From the NCBI GenBank assembly GCA_003116995.1, contig BDSL01000133.1, positions 124,001 through 188,000 on the forward strand: 64,000 bases of DNA, given 5' to 3'. Positions 23,269 through 38,200 of the stretch are shown piece after piece. Both the position numbers and the translations under genes were made by a program. This DNA comes from Yamagishiella unicocca. Lineage: Eukaryota; Chlorophyta; Chlorophyceae; Chlamydomonadales; Volvocaceae. The stretch's first letter is position 1. Each line of letters begins with the position of its first letter. The notes beneath the pieces were generated by a model that saw only the letters and a program-made list of their open reading frames with translations, was not told the DNA's origin and ran no database searches.

Positions 23269-26200
23269 GTGAGCTTGGCGGGAATCATAAATATTATAAA
23301 CGTTTTGCCTTCTTGGACTTCTTCAGTGTACGCGATTGTACTTCTTCAGTGTACCATATTTTTTCAGAACACGGTAGCTAGCATGCATACATGCACATAC
23401 AAATGGCGTCATTTTAGCAAGGGCATCTATCAAAATGTGGACGATAGTCGTAATTTTGCCAGGCTTATGTTAGGGTTCGGTCTCGCGGTTAACAATTCGT
23501 TACAGCAGCAGCAGCAGCAGGAGCGAGGTAGGCGTCCGAGATCACCATGCATGAATGATTGTGCTAATGGCTCTGCTTACCATGAATCCATCGCATTTAA
23601 TTTCCGACTTATGACACATGCTTATTACAGGTTAGAATGCATGCGGCTGCTGCTGCGAATTCATGGATTGATGGCTATGTTTGTTTACCCGAGTAGTAAC
23701 ATGCATGATATCTGCATGCGATCTACACAAAGTGCCATGCGCATTATCTTCTGCTGCTTTCTTACTTCTGCTTTCATACAATGGTTCGCTAGATAGATAG
23801 ATAGAGCCAGATATGTCCCTATGGGCGGGCAGGGCATGCATGGCCACACTAGCTACATACATGCATATAAATAACCAGCGGACCGCCGCCGAAATCTAAA
23901 TAATAGGTGAAGTGTAGGACAGGGTACCGACAGCCCTACATATGAAAAAAAACCAAGACAGTCAAGCTAGTGGGCATGTGTACATACATACTTAGCATGT
24001 ATAGTGCATTTTGAGTTTGAGCATATCTTTATGTCGTCTTATATTATTATTATTATTATTATTATTACATTACGCGGGCACTAGGCCTGGCATGTGTTAA
24101 GGGGGCGGGGGGGTGAGGGCATCAGCGAGTACACCCTATATATATGTATATGGGGTGTACTGATATAAGTATATCAGTACACCCTATATATATATATATA
24201 TGGGGTGTACTGATATAAGTATGGCTGATGGAGCTGAACCGCTACTAGCAGCTAGGTAGTAGCTGCTGCGAGCGAGCTAGCTGCTGCAGCTGATGAATAT
24301 AATATTCTTACTTCTCGAATAATGATTCCCACAGGATTCAAGTAGGGTGGACATTGCGCACCCTGCAAACGTCGAACCTGCAACATTGTCTACCGGCGCC
24401 CTGGCCCTGCACATCGACGACTTCTCTGGATCACTTACCATCCGCAACACTCGCTTCTCAAACAACGCCTTCATTTTAGGGGCGGCACCTCAGCAGCGGC
24501 GGCGCGCACTGTCAGAGGAGGACATGCTATCGGAGGCGACAGGCAATGCGACTGTGTCAGCAGGTACTCCACCCGCTGATTCTCCACCCGCGGCATTGAA
24601 TACTTCTCCCAACCCGTATCAAACAGGTAAGTCGACTACCTGGTGACGTATAATTTCGCACACAACCATACATACATGTATGCCACGTTTAAATAACTAG
24701 ATACCGGTCCAAGTACAAAGAAGCTTGCGCTTGCTTGCTTGGTGCTTACTTAGGTATGTAGTACAGCAAGTAGTATATATATAGTGCCATATGTTAATTG
24801 TATAGTAAGGAACACGGGTTAAAGTTAGCTAGCGAGCTGCCGTACGTGTGGTCTTACTTGGAGACATGGCTTCTTATATATATTATCACACAGTTCGACA
24901 ACTTCCAGGCCTCGAGGGATGTAGCATAATCATAGCCATGCATAATCTCAAAGCAACCGATGAAACACGTACGGACGGACCACACAGCAGGTGCATGCAT
25001 CATTACCAGAAGCCGAACGAAGCTACCTACCACTGACGGACACATACACAACGCCCGGTTCCCAAAACAGCCATGCGTACGTTTGCACTCCGCACATCAC
25101 AGCAGGAGTGACTGTATGTCACGCAACAACAGCGCAACTCTGCTAGCTGGGCGATAAAAGCAAGACATAAGTACAAATGGAACGCACGCGCACGCACCCG
25201 GATACATAATAAACAGATCGTTTGATTGGCTGGCTGTGTGGCTGGGGCGTTAGTTTTGGGTTATAGATAGCTAATGATATCCCTACCAAACGTGTATCGG
25301 TATAAGTCTGGCCTCTTAAGAATATTCCTTATTTAAGCCCGGGTCAACTGCGTGCGTGGGTTTTAGCACCACATGGAAGCACTCGTGGCTTGACCAGGGA
25401 TACAGCCCCTTTTTAGACTTTTCTGTGCTGAGATCGAGGCTTACACCAGAGTTAATGTCCCGCAGTGCGTGTTGTTTACTTACAAACTTAATCCGAATGA
25501 TTTGGACTTTAATCAGTGATTTTTTTTGGTTTTGGCCGGGGAATTATTTGGTTACTTATGAGGAACGAGTTTTCCGTCTGGACTAATTTTCTGTTCCTTT
25601 TCTGTGAGGCGCTGGGGGGGGCTTCGCCCCCCCAGACCCCCCCCTTAAATTACAAGTCAAAAATGAGTGCCCACCCACGCACCATCGCTTTGGCCCTTGC
25701 GCACGCGCTGCGTTTGTGGCCAGCTCTGCTGTCGGAGTTTCTTGGTGGTGGGCGTCTTGCTTGGGGGTTTGGGTTGCTGCTCCCTCATCGCTGACACGGT
25801 TGCGGTCCCCCTCGCCGTCGCCGCTAAGTTAATCGGCCTCATTAAGCTGATGTTCACGCACATGACGGTCATCGTGAGCGCTTGGGGTAAGGATGTTGGA
25901 GTCGGCTGTCACGAGCTGCGGCTGCAGCAATGCTGCAGCGTTGCCCATGTCGTCCCCAGCGGCTTCCGAAAGGTCTTCGCATTTTTTTACTGTCGGCGTT
26001 ATTTTGTTGCTTAGGTGGCCTTCTGCGCTTGGGGAGCTTATAATTAGGATCAGAGTACTTTGCCGCGTTCAGACCAGTCAAAAATGCTCCTATGCCCCGT
26101 TGACTTCCAGGCGTGACCTTCTTAGAGCAATCCATGGTTCACCATTAATCCTAAAGTGATTGAATGACTCCCTTTAGTATAAATTAGGTGGGCCTTCGCG

Positions 26201-29200
26201 AAAACAGGTAATTTTCGGCAAAAAACGAAAACGTACGGCTGGACTGCGCTCGGTTCCTTTTTTTCCAGCCCAAGAAACCCGATTTATTCCTAAAAAGGAA
26301 TTATTCCACAAAAAAAACCACTGACTTTAATATGCTATCTACCATGACACCAGCCAACAGCCCAGCCAGCAGAGGCGCCCCATTGAGGATTTGGACCAGC
26401 CAGCAGGAAGCGAGTGATGAACCAGCCACAAGGTCCCCCGAATATGGGAGTAGAACAGGCAGCAGTAGCACTGTTGTGTTGATGTGACTCCGCAACTATA
26501 GAATAGTATGGTATGACTAGCCCGGCGACAAGTTAGCTTAGTAAAGTAAGCCAATTCGTTATTTGAGATAGAGATGGACTCGTTAGTCGTCCACGATCGC
26601 TCCAGGCGCCGAACCATTGTGAATCGTGTGCATCAACGTCGATGGAGCTTAAGGGGCGTAATGGTCAGAAGTCCCTGTCTCCTTATGTATGCCTCTCGCG
26701 TTTTGATGATGATGATGATGACTTACAAGTGACTTGTACGATTCAGACGAGCCAGGAGGCTCATCATGAATCGCTTTTAAAGCAAGTTGCCGTCCATAGA
26801 CGTTTTGGGAAGAGAAAATAGCAGAGACTTCTAGAATACTTTGAAGTAAGTTCATTTTGTGGTACCACCAGCTTGTCGTATTCACCATTTTGGCCGATAC
26901 GACACCGACATCACGCGGGAAAGAACACATTATGCCATGAGAAATTTGCTACACACAGCTAGCCCTATGCTACCTCGGAAAGCAGTTCATTTACGAGCAC
27001 GCTCTGTCTATGCTATGGGAGCAGTAGTAAGATGTCGTAAAAGACATATATATGCCCGCCGGCTTACCAAATCAGCGGTGCTAGAAACGATTAAAGACAA
27101 GTGTCTACTTGTTAGCTGTGTACGTCGCGACGTGAGAAGGAGAAGAGGAGTTGTCCCGCCATGGCTAGTTCGCGGCCGCACCAGCTGACTCCCAGGCAGC
27201 ACGCAGCCACACACAATATACAGCCTTCAGTTCAAAAGCAACAAGCAGCAGGTGCGGACATGATCGTGTGCAACTTGACGTTCGAAATGACAACCCAAAA
27301 TTTGAATTTGCCTCAACTTGAAGGCAACGATATCTCTGGCGGTGCTTGTTGGACCACCCGAGCGATGGGTCGCAAATAAAATTATACTGGCTTCTCACAG
27401 ATGGCGCACTCCTGTGGGCCACACAAGAGCTCCATACCCTTAGTAATAAGCATGTGTTCTTCTTACTTACGAAACCTGATGTGCGTGCTTGGGCCCATAA
27501 TTAATATGTAAGTTTTTATATAGAAAACGTTCATGTACATACGTACACGTAAATTAACGGAGCATGTGTGGATTGGTTCATGCGGCCCCTCCCGCCGCCG
27601 CCCCGCCCATTTCACCTGCGGTTAGTTGCGGCGATTGCAACTCTTAATAATAATAGTAATAACGTTACGCTGGCGCTAGGCCTTGCGTGTGTTAAGGGGG
27701 CGGGGCGGTGAGGGTGTCAGTACACCCTATACGCTCGCGCCACCGGGATTGCAACTCTTACAGTATTTGCCCCGTGCGTCAAACAACGACCGGGCCAGTC
27801 GACCATCCAGGCCGCCGGCGGCCAGTATCAATCTGCCTAATAAGACCATCAAGTATGTAGGTAAAGCGACAAGTAAACGAGCGGTAGTGCCATTTCCTGT
27901 AACACGCGGAGCGGAGTCACGAATCCAGTCTGACCCAGTCTGCACTCGCTAATGAAGAAGTCGATCTAACACATGATGCGTGGGCCCGGGTAGGGGACAT
28001 ATGTACGTCCTTCAAGGTATGCCCAGTATATCATGTGCCATGTCGGGCCGGGAAATGATCCATGCGCTTGCGTGCAGGCGCATGCTTCACGTTCTTACAG
28101 GTCAGGTGTTTTCGGCCTACCTACGCTCTCCCAAATTATCGTTCTTACTTTGTCCGTTCCGTTAATAATGGTTCATTGTTTGCTAGGAAGGCACCCCGTA
28201 CGTAGGCACCTTTACGAACGGCCCCATATATACACAAAATAGGGATGCACCCCGCGCGTAATAATATACGGCTTGAAGTTGCTGCTGGTGCCTCTACCTA
28301 CCTACAGGAGGCCTCCTGCTGCAACGTGCGGCGATTTTGCATCCGGGCCTTCAGGTACAGTGGGTGTGTACGATGCATGCAAGGAGCATGCATGGTGGAG
28401 GCGTATACTGAGATCATCCCTTACATAACAAAAGTCATTTTATCCCTATACGTAGCCTTTCGGTAGAGAAGACCTGGAAAGAAGTCTGAACCCTTCAATA
28501 TACGTGCTTTCTCTCGGTTCGTTACGACTTAAAACCTGACAGCAAGCAATCTTAGAACGAACGAAGCTGACGACTCCGTTTTGCTTTCGAAACCTGACCC
28601 GTATGATGAGCAGATGCATGGATATGTAAACGTATGTATGCTATGCTATGCGTGTATATTTAAGGGCGCGATTCCTTGCCGTTTCTGTGCGTCCATGCTT
28701 GCTGCTGTGCCAATCAACCGAGCCAAATGTTATATTCATGATTCACCCGGCTTGTGCCCTTTGAACGAACTGCAGGAGGGGCCATGGGCAGATGACACGG
28801 AGGCAGTGATTGCCGTTAGCTGTCGGGGTGAAGGGCTGAATATTAGTAGTAAGCTCCCAAGATGCAAGATCAACTTGACATCTGTCACACTTGCGAATAA
28901 TACTGGTATGTAAGCGTTATTGTTAAGAAAAACGATTACGTCCAGCCAGACTGCAGAATACTGATAATCCTGCATGCATTCATTCTGCGTTTTGACCTAC
29001 GCGTGTACCTAGCTACATCAACAGCAACTCGGGGAATGAATGGCACTCGTGACTTCTGTTTGCTCTATCTGTCTGTCAACTCCTTCGGCTGTTAGATATA
29101 TACTCCATAAGGCTGCTACGTACGCTGTGATAGTATATATAACTCGTTTTGACCGGTCAAGACGCATGCTAAAATATACTTTCGGCCGGACCCGCGGCGT

Positions 29201-32200
29201 CACCGGTCGTTTGAGAGGGCTGACAGGCACGTGCGGTGGCGTTACGTACGCACCACGCAAGTTTAGGCTGCGTGGATGGTTAACCCCCCCCCGCCCGTGC
29301 GTGTATTCATTCGCGGATATATATTGTACCCATCGATTATTACGGGACCAATTCTCAGGGTTGACGGGCACGCAGCAGTGCGGTGGCTTTGCATGCCTAG
29401 TTAATGCCGCGTGGTTAACCCCCCATTATCGGGGGCAGGTTATTACCGGGTCCCGTTGAAACCCTGTGCGTACGTAACGAACCCTATGTTAACGAAGCTA
29501 CTCCTACGACCATGGCTGGGCTAGTCGAGAGTTCCTGACCGGGAGTGTGCGGGTTACCAGCGGGTAGTATATATGCCATTTTTCATCCCGACTCTTGGAC
29601 ATTTACGTGAGAAAATGCATCATTGCTCCTTACCTAGCTACGGCTTGAACGTAATCCATTTACTCTTTTCTGTCTTCAACTATCTACTATCTTTTTCCTT
29701 ATAAATCCCGATTTGGTTATCTCTCCTTATACCCGCCCTAACGGCCTTTTTATGTCTTGCTTGGATGCAAGCGACCATGCATGTCTTCCTTCCTAATTTG
29801 TCTTGTAGGTGTGGCAACAAGCGGACTATATGTCTTGTGTGACGGCATGCGGTGCACGCTCGACATGCATGACTGCGACATACAAGACAACCGATTGCTC
29901 TGGCAGGCTGCAATCGATCCAGCAATGGATTTTCTAACACCGGATCGCGTGCGGAACAACAGTACTGCTGATGAAAGCAGCTGGGATCCCCCGAGGCGAA
30001 GTGGCGTGCAGCGATTCAAAGCAATGATGCCCTGGCTTACGTACACGTATCCTCTCCTCGACTACTTTAGTAAGGTACGTAGTGGAAACAAGGGGTGTGG
30101 GTTTCCTCGAAGCCGGAAAAAGGGCGGGGCCCCTCTGCATCCGTACGGGCCGGGCCGGTTGCTGTGTATGTAGAGCACGAGTGATCATTACAGGCCGTGC
30201 GTGCTGCATGCGCCAATTCATTCCGGGTGCGTGCATGTATATATGCCGCATGGCCGACGTGCCCTCGCTTGTCGTGGAAGGCCAGAGCTAGCGTTGCTTA
30301 TTAGCAAACCAACGTGCGGGTTATATTACATGAATCATCTGCGAAGTGCCGGCGGACAGAGCTGAGGGTCCCATGGTAGACAACACCATAATCGTCGTTG
30401 TCCTCTTTGAGTGCGAACGAGACAAACTCGGCTCCACGCAAATCTGGCAATGATGCCCAGGTCATGGGCTCAAGTATGGCGTAACTGGAATGAAGATCCC
30501 CACCGCTAATACCATGTTTTATTGAGGTTAATGCCATACGGATATACCATACAATTGTTCATCATCTGTATACGTACATTAAGCTTTTAAGAATTCTCAG
30601 TAATAATGCACACATTTCGCTGTTTCAATATGTATGTCCGCAGGACAATATGCTGCGCAGCATGATCGATCTGGCAACATTACCAACGGTGACTGGCCGT
30701 ACGTTAGGTGCAATTGTGGTGCATCAACGCAATTCGCCTAATCCTGGCATTGGCTCGTCTGCGGAGGCTATGATGATGGTTACTGTCATGGGTGGAGCTT
30801 TCAGTGGTAACGACGGCGCTGCCATAATGAGCACTGCAACCGGTAATAAGGGATGTTCGTATGTATGCATGGAGGAGCAACCCCAAAGCTATTAATTGAT
30901 TGCGAATGTATTTTTTTGACCTTGCTGATTGTTGTTTCACTCGGGCTGTGGATTGTTGTTCGATCGATGGTCATCAAGCACATGTGAAGGTCGCTAGATA
31001 ATAAGTAGTAGTGAGCTAGGTTGGTTAATAAATAGGGAGTGCGTGGGGCAGTCTCACGCAGGCGTCCATCTATCGAGGTGTACAAATAATTATATTGCAG
31101 CGCGAGCAACCATGCCTATTGGTGCGAGTCAATTTAGGCTAACGAACCTGCTCGCATCTATACACGGATTGATGACGAATTGTTCCAGCATGATCGATCG
31201 AGTTACGATAAACAACAATTGATTGCATGATATATAACATCAATAACGTATATATGCATGTGTGCAGACTGGAGCCGAATTGCTGGAGGATATGGTCAAT
31301 GGTCACCGAATGCCTTGTTACGTCACAGTGCGGACTTCAAGCTAGCAGGGCTAACTATCAACAACCACAGCAGCGGTATGCCAGCTGTGTGGTTGCGGTG
31401 GCCCCGTTCAGTGACTGTAGAGGATTGCAAGGTAAGCGGCGGGGAGTGAATGACTGACGGAGCGAGGGAACGAAGCCTATCTGTTATTAAACGCCCAAGC
31501 AACAAGGTTGGTAGAAAGAATAAAGTTTTGGCGGCTCACTCCTGACTAAATAAAGTCTTCCTTATTATATCTATATTCACCTAAACGGTTGCCTACTTAC
31601 GACTGATATATATCTAGCCTGATTACTGGCGCTAAACCGGCACGTGCTGCATGATCAATAATCGAGCCACCACGTACGCATCCTACTTCCATAACCACAC
31701 GGCAGCCTACCTATCTGTGTAACGGGGCCACCGGCAACGACAGGCATCGTCTGGCACCGGCCGGCACGTATGTTTGCTACAGCATAGCCTAACGAACAAC
31801 ACATCGTTCTCATTCCAGGTGCCCATGGCTGTGGACGTTTTCCGGCGGAACAGTGAAGGCAAACAACGAATAGACAGGATTTGGTTGTCAAAACTTTATA
31901 GAAGTAGTAGAATTTATTCGTGATTGGGGTAAAACACAAAACAGTGGAAAATAATTCTTGAAGTCCGTATTACACCGGACCAATTCGCGGCGCGTGTTAA
32001 GGAAGGACAGCATTGAGCTGCAAGCAGCTTCCCGTGCGTACACTTGTGTCCTTGCTTGTGGCTACGCATTCAGGTTCTTCGTTTCAGCCATGCGTACATA
32101 CACGGCTCATCTGCGGCCCCTATCCATGCATGCATGGCGACCCAGTTGTGTACGTACGGCGAATTAATCATTGCCTTCAGGGCGTTTAACTCCTTACCGA

Positions 32201-35200
32201 TGGCAGCTAGCTCGGGGTCCACATGTGAGCGAGGCCGCGAAGGCCTGCTGCATCTGGGCCATCCATCTGTTCCTCTACCGCGGCAATCTCGCCAACCATT
32301 GTCATTATCGCACGCGAGCTAGCTAGCGAGCGTGGATAGGCTAGACTAGGCTTTATATAGGCGTACCGGAAGGAGCAGCGCGCGTGTTCGAGAGCACTGA
32401 TAAGCGAGGCCCACGAACCATACATCCAAGAGGCATAGATGCGGAGCCCGTCGTCGGAGGTTATTAATCAAGTAAGCCGAACTACTGTGACAGACAACGA
32501 ATACGTCTTGGTTTCGCCGTTGATTTAGCCGTGGGGCTCAAGAGTAGCTTCGTTCGTAAGAACTTAGTTTCTGTATGTCCAACTCCTCGCCAGGGTTATG
32601 TGCCTAGCCCTGTTGCCAAGCAAGGGCGGGAGCCAAAACGACTTCATTCTGACGGTTCAGTCAGCGTCCTTTCACTATCCCCCACCGTGCGTCTGACGCA
32701 GAACTATAATGTTGTACGTACCACCAGTCATATATATAGGTGGTAGTGATAACTACCGGTTGAGCGAAGTGCCAAAGATAAACCAGAGCGAAGAGCTCCG
32801 CTTGGCTCGTGCTGTACGACACGACCGGACGAACCCGCTACAGACAGCGACAGGCGAAGACCGCCAGGTATCAATCAACCGATAGATAAGTAAGACGGAA
32901 GTCAAGGAGACTTCGTTCTACCAGTGACCAGTGGCATGGCGACGCACCTTTGCGAAGCCCCGCCGTGGGACGTTCAGTAACGTCGAACCGTAAGTAATAT
33001 GCAGTTAAGTTGGTTACGGCCAGATAAGACTCCGGTCGGCAAGAATAAGTAGTAAAGTTAAGCGATGTAAGGATAAGTAAGAGTAGGTAAGTAACGAGTA
33101 GACAAGTGAGGCTTACAGGCCCAATTGGTACTGTAATACAACATATATGTACCAACAAGAAAGAGTAGAGCGGTAAATAGGGTTTTCCTGTGTCCTCTCT
33201 AGATTCCAAGGCGTATCTCTAGATTATAGCTATCCTTTTTATATGGGCTAAGAAAGCCTAACACCATTCTTATATGCCTTATCCTCATACGCCTTCTAAT
33301 TTGTTAGGGATCTCTTTATTATATATATCGCCAGGCGCACAGCCTGCATCAATCAAGCTGCGTACGTACAAACAAGCAATGCCAGGCTCTAATAATAATA
33401 CGCCGCCCATCCAGGCATGTACACATTTAGGGACGTGTACGGTGTACGCTTCATGGGGAACTGTAATCAGAAATGCATCCAAAACGTTGCAAACCCCGAA
33501 AATGTCACGTTTTGGAATATAAGTAAGGACGCAAATCGTCGCTTGCGCACTCCCTCTTGCTTTGTCTCGCTGTACATAGGCCATGCATCAAAACACAGTT
33601 GGTGACATATGAGTGATTCCTCTTTGTACTTGAAGGAAGTATGTACCTGCATCGAAGTCTCCATCCCTCTATGCCGATATGTCCATAACCATGCAGGTTA
33701 CTAGAAGTACTGGGGCTTTTTGGCTGGACGAGGTGCGCGACAGTGCAACAGTTGACAACTGCTCCTTCATTGGTGCGTTACCCCTCACCTTTAAAATCAT
33801 TTTTATTTTGCACTTGTCAACTATTTTTTACATAGTAAGTGTTCATCCAAATCCAAAACGTGTATATGCGGAACACCAAGTATATATTTTCGTTACTGCT
33901 TACACGCCAATTTTGATATCGTGATAAATTTGCGTGAATGTTTCTTTTTTCCATCATTATGGTTAAAAAATTGTGGCGCTGTATACTATTACAGTATGTA
34001 TTACTCGCTTTCTTATGATAGATTGATAGTAAGCAATGTTGTATATAAATATGATAATATATAAACGGCTGCTGCTGCGTTATTCCCCCTAGCGAGCCAC
34101 CAACTCGAGTGCATGTTAATAAAACCATAGGGCACGCCGGTTAGGTGTGTGGCTTAGCCGTAATTTACTGTGCACACCGCGACTTGCACACACCTACACT
34201 GACTTACTTTTCATCACACTTATGGTCAATAGCCCTTAGCGCTTACTTGTAATAATACCCTTGCATGCATACGTGGCTTGGGACATCCACTCATGCCTTT
34301 CGCTAACACATACCTCCAAAGCATACTTTCATGCTAATTATCTGCTGGTTTATTCCTTTCTTGTGGTGCAATGTATGCCACGCTTATCAGGCAATTACAT
34401 GCCAGAGCAACGGTGGCTGTATTATTTAGGCTTCGTCGCCAACGCACCAATGGAGGATCCGCCAATCGTCAGTGCGGACCTTGGTGCTGGTTCTTTTCAT
34501 GTTGTAATGATCCAGATGACACCGCTGGGGCAGACAACAGAAAATATTGCGACTGTAGCTAATAGTCACTTTGAAGGTGTGCGGCGTGCGTCAGCTAGCT
34601 AGCAGAACTTCGTCCAACTATGTCTAATGGGGATGCATGGATACAAACTGCATGCATGCGTGTGTGCACCTTGGATAAGTAGCTACGATTCAATTACCTC
34701 AGGGTGTCGATCGGTGCCAGGGTGTCGATCGGTGTTATACCAATCCATCCAACATCATGCGTCATCTCAGTCGGCGGTCTTGACTATTCCTTCCAATAAT
34801 TCGTTACTTCTTGTACATTGACTCAACAGGGAATGCTGCCTACACGACTGGCGCGCTATACATTACAGCATCTGATCAAGTGATGTATGATGTAAAAGAT
34901 CTGGCTGGCAAAACAAACGTGTTCATCAGGAACGTCGATTTCACTAATAACTACTGCAGGTATTTGGTTAGAATACGTTCCAGGATAGATGCAGTTAAAT
35001 AGACAGCGAGGCAGATCATTAAACCTATTGTTGTGCAAACACATCCAAATGAAAAGATTTCGCTCACACCACCACTCCACGCACTCATCTACACCTATGC
35101 CAACCGAATGCGAATAAGTAAACTTCAATATTTTTCCACGAACGGGGAACTGCATGCTGGCTGAACCTGACTTGTGTATGGCTCGGGCATGTGTGTAGCA

Positions 35201-38200
35201 TTTATATTTACACCGACAACTGTTCTCGATCGTTGTGCTGCGCTTTATCACTGTAAATACAGGCAGTCACCATCTGCGGTGCAGACTGGTGCCTTGGGGT
35301 ATAAGGCCAAATGTCTTACAAGCGAGCGACCGCTGTATGTATTTCAGGCCGATTATGTCGAAATTACTGAGTGTCGGTAAGGCAGTTCACGATGAATTGG
35401 TCACGCTTGTTGCTGCGGCTATCTATCTACTCACATACTGCAACGGCAGTAACTGTCTGAGTAATAACCTGACTGTTGAACCGATGACTGTCCCGCAACA
35501 GCATGCATGCACGTACTCATGCATTCAGCAGCAGGAGGGATTGTATGCACTCAAACCGCCAATCTTAAAGAGGATTGGAAATGATATTTTTTCTTTGATA
35601 TGATTCTTACAGGTTTGACGCAAACATGAATGGTGGAGCTTATATCAAAACTTGCGGTGGCTTGGTTGTCATGCACACTTCCTTCACCAATAATCTCCAG
35701 ACCTACGATTACGTGGGAAGCAATGCAGATGGGAGCCACGGTATGATAAGCATAACTTGATGTTGTTTTTGAGAGCCTTGCATGTGCCTACAATAACATT
35801 TCTCCTTGTATGTGCCTACAATAACATTTCTCTTACATTGATAAACGAAGGCGGTGGAGGCCTTGCTGGCATCAAATTGGGCCATAAAGGCGTCACCATT
35901 GACAGCTGCCTGTTCACCAACAATACCTCGCCCTCAGGGGGGGGTGCAGGTATGCTTCCTGTTGGGCCATCTCAGCACTGTTAGTTGGGAGAGTGTTTAC
36001 ACGGCAGCTGAGGATGAGGCCGACGAGGCCGGCGGATGGGGATCAATTTGCTTAGGCAAGGCTGGTAGTTTTATAACAACGAATGGTTTCCGGATAGTAG
36101 CAATGTTTTCATTGCCAGCCCTCGCCACCCTGTTTGTTGGTGGAAGTCGTGCCTATCTAGCGCATGATGGGTCTCTAGACACGCCCGTGACTTTGTCCTT
36201 GGTTACGTAGTCGTGAACCTGTTTCATTCATTGTGGCTACAAAAGCATAATTATATATAACTGGCAAGTAAAAAAAGATGTAATATAAAGTAACAGGTCT
36301 ACACGCCGACCATACCTTATTGACATCCTACCCACGCACTGCGTGCGTGTCCATCCGAATTGACACCTCACCCATTGTTCAACCCGATAACGTACGTCGA
36401 TAGTAGTACCTTGCACTCAGACACATGTATGTACCTTGTTCTATTCTCGTCAGGAAGGCCCGCTGGCCTTCCACCGACGTCTGCATCCTTGCACCCCTTC
36501 TTGGAGAAGATTATGTGACATGTATGCATGCCCCCTGCTGTTTTCATGCTTGCTTTTTTACAGTCATGCTACGAACATTCTACTTTGCTTCACTGGTGAA
36601 TAGTAGGTGCGTAATACCATACCAATTACATGATATAATATTGGCCACTGGGATAGACGTTGAGCGTACATCACTATTAAGCTTAGCCCTTTTTCTTTCT
36701 CTACACTTCTCAATTATTATTGTGATGGCTTCGTTACAGCAATAACTAATACGCCGGATCCCACCTAGCTTGTATTGAGGGAGGGAGGACATACAGCAGC
36801 GTGCAATCAATGGTATGTGCCATATATATACACATCCTGAGCGCGGCTAAATGCTTATGCAAGCTTACGTCCTTATGCAAGCTTACGTCAAGTTAGGGCA
36901 AGTTATGAGGGCAAGTAAGCACAAGTAAGGGCGCCACATTAAATTGACCGCCGCGACCAGCAGCCATTGGAAGTTATTCTATCTGGAACCGCCATATCCC
37001 GTTAAATACAAAGTAGTGTTGCACATGGCATAAGGTACGGCTTATGCTTTATACAAAATGTTTAATACTGTACGGCAGCACTGAGAGCACAGCAATGGTC
37101 AAGCACAGCAGTGCTCAAAATGACGATCTCCAGTAATAATATAAGCAAACACTATTGTAGCTCGGCGGCCACCGCTCGCTGCCCCCCCAGCGCCTCTATC
37201 TCGAACGGGGACGGACATACATGGCAAGGCACATTGTCTTGCAAGTATTAGCGCGTACATACACATGTACATTTATTATTTTTGGGTTGTAAATGGTCGA
37301 CCTTGTCGCCTACAACACATTTATAAACTTAGCCCATACTTGCACATGGATCAATTTGCTTTGGCATTTGCTTTGGCATTCTAAACGTAAGCGACGGAGT
37401 GTATATCTCATATATGCTCAGCAGTTTAAGTGAAAGGTCGCTTACGTTCAAAAAGTAGAAGTTGTTAGCTTGCTAAGTTCATAGTGCATGTATGGTATAT
37501 AATGTACAGAACGGTAAAAAAAGCGTCAGCCATCTAGATAGTGCGTGCGTTCACAATGACTTGACACTGATGGTAGATGCAATGATTGTTATTTACCTGG
37601 TGTCATAAACTGCTGTTCATGCTCCTATTTGGTTTACCTTCTAAGGCAATACCTACCATATTGTAAGCATGCATTCCTTTGCTAATGTTTTCTTGCAGCT
37701 TCATAAACAACCAGGCCAATTTTGCGGACGGAGGCGCTCTTTGGATGGTTGAGTCAACAGCATCTGATGCAGACAGTAGTAATCCAGCCTTTAACATCAT
37801 CGAGATCATGGCCTGCAACTTTACAAACAATACTGCAGGTGGGTGCATCCCAGGATCTTTATTTGAGGCCTGCGGTACACCCCCGCCCCCCATCCAGCAT
37901 CCAGCAGCACGCACGTCTGCATTCACCCCCTTATTTCCCAGTATTGCCCAGCAATAGCCTACGCACATGGGCAAATGCACGGGCCCATTTGTGATGACAT
38001 GGTCGTTGTACTGAGTCCTTCAATGTGTAACTGCCACAGTACTGCCACAGTACACATACAGTCAGTGTATTTCACTACATACATGTTGTACATACTACCT
38101 CCTACATACGTCCGTGCGTGGTCTATAAAATCTTCATGATCTAAGAACCCCTTTAAACACTTATTACCCATGCATGAATATGCTGTGTCATTATTAATAA

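Noticed and set aside
25657..26014. Plus-strand hydrophobic frame resembling membrane spans
   Set aside because: It overlaps the transposon remnant and a GC stem-loop in antisense; no phase link to giant-gene exons.
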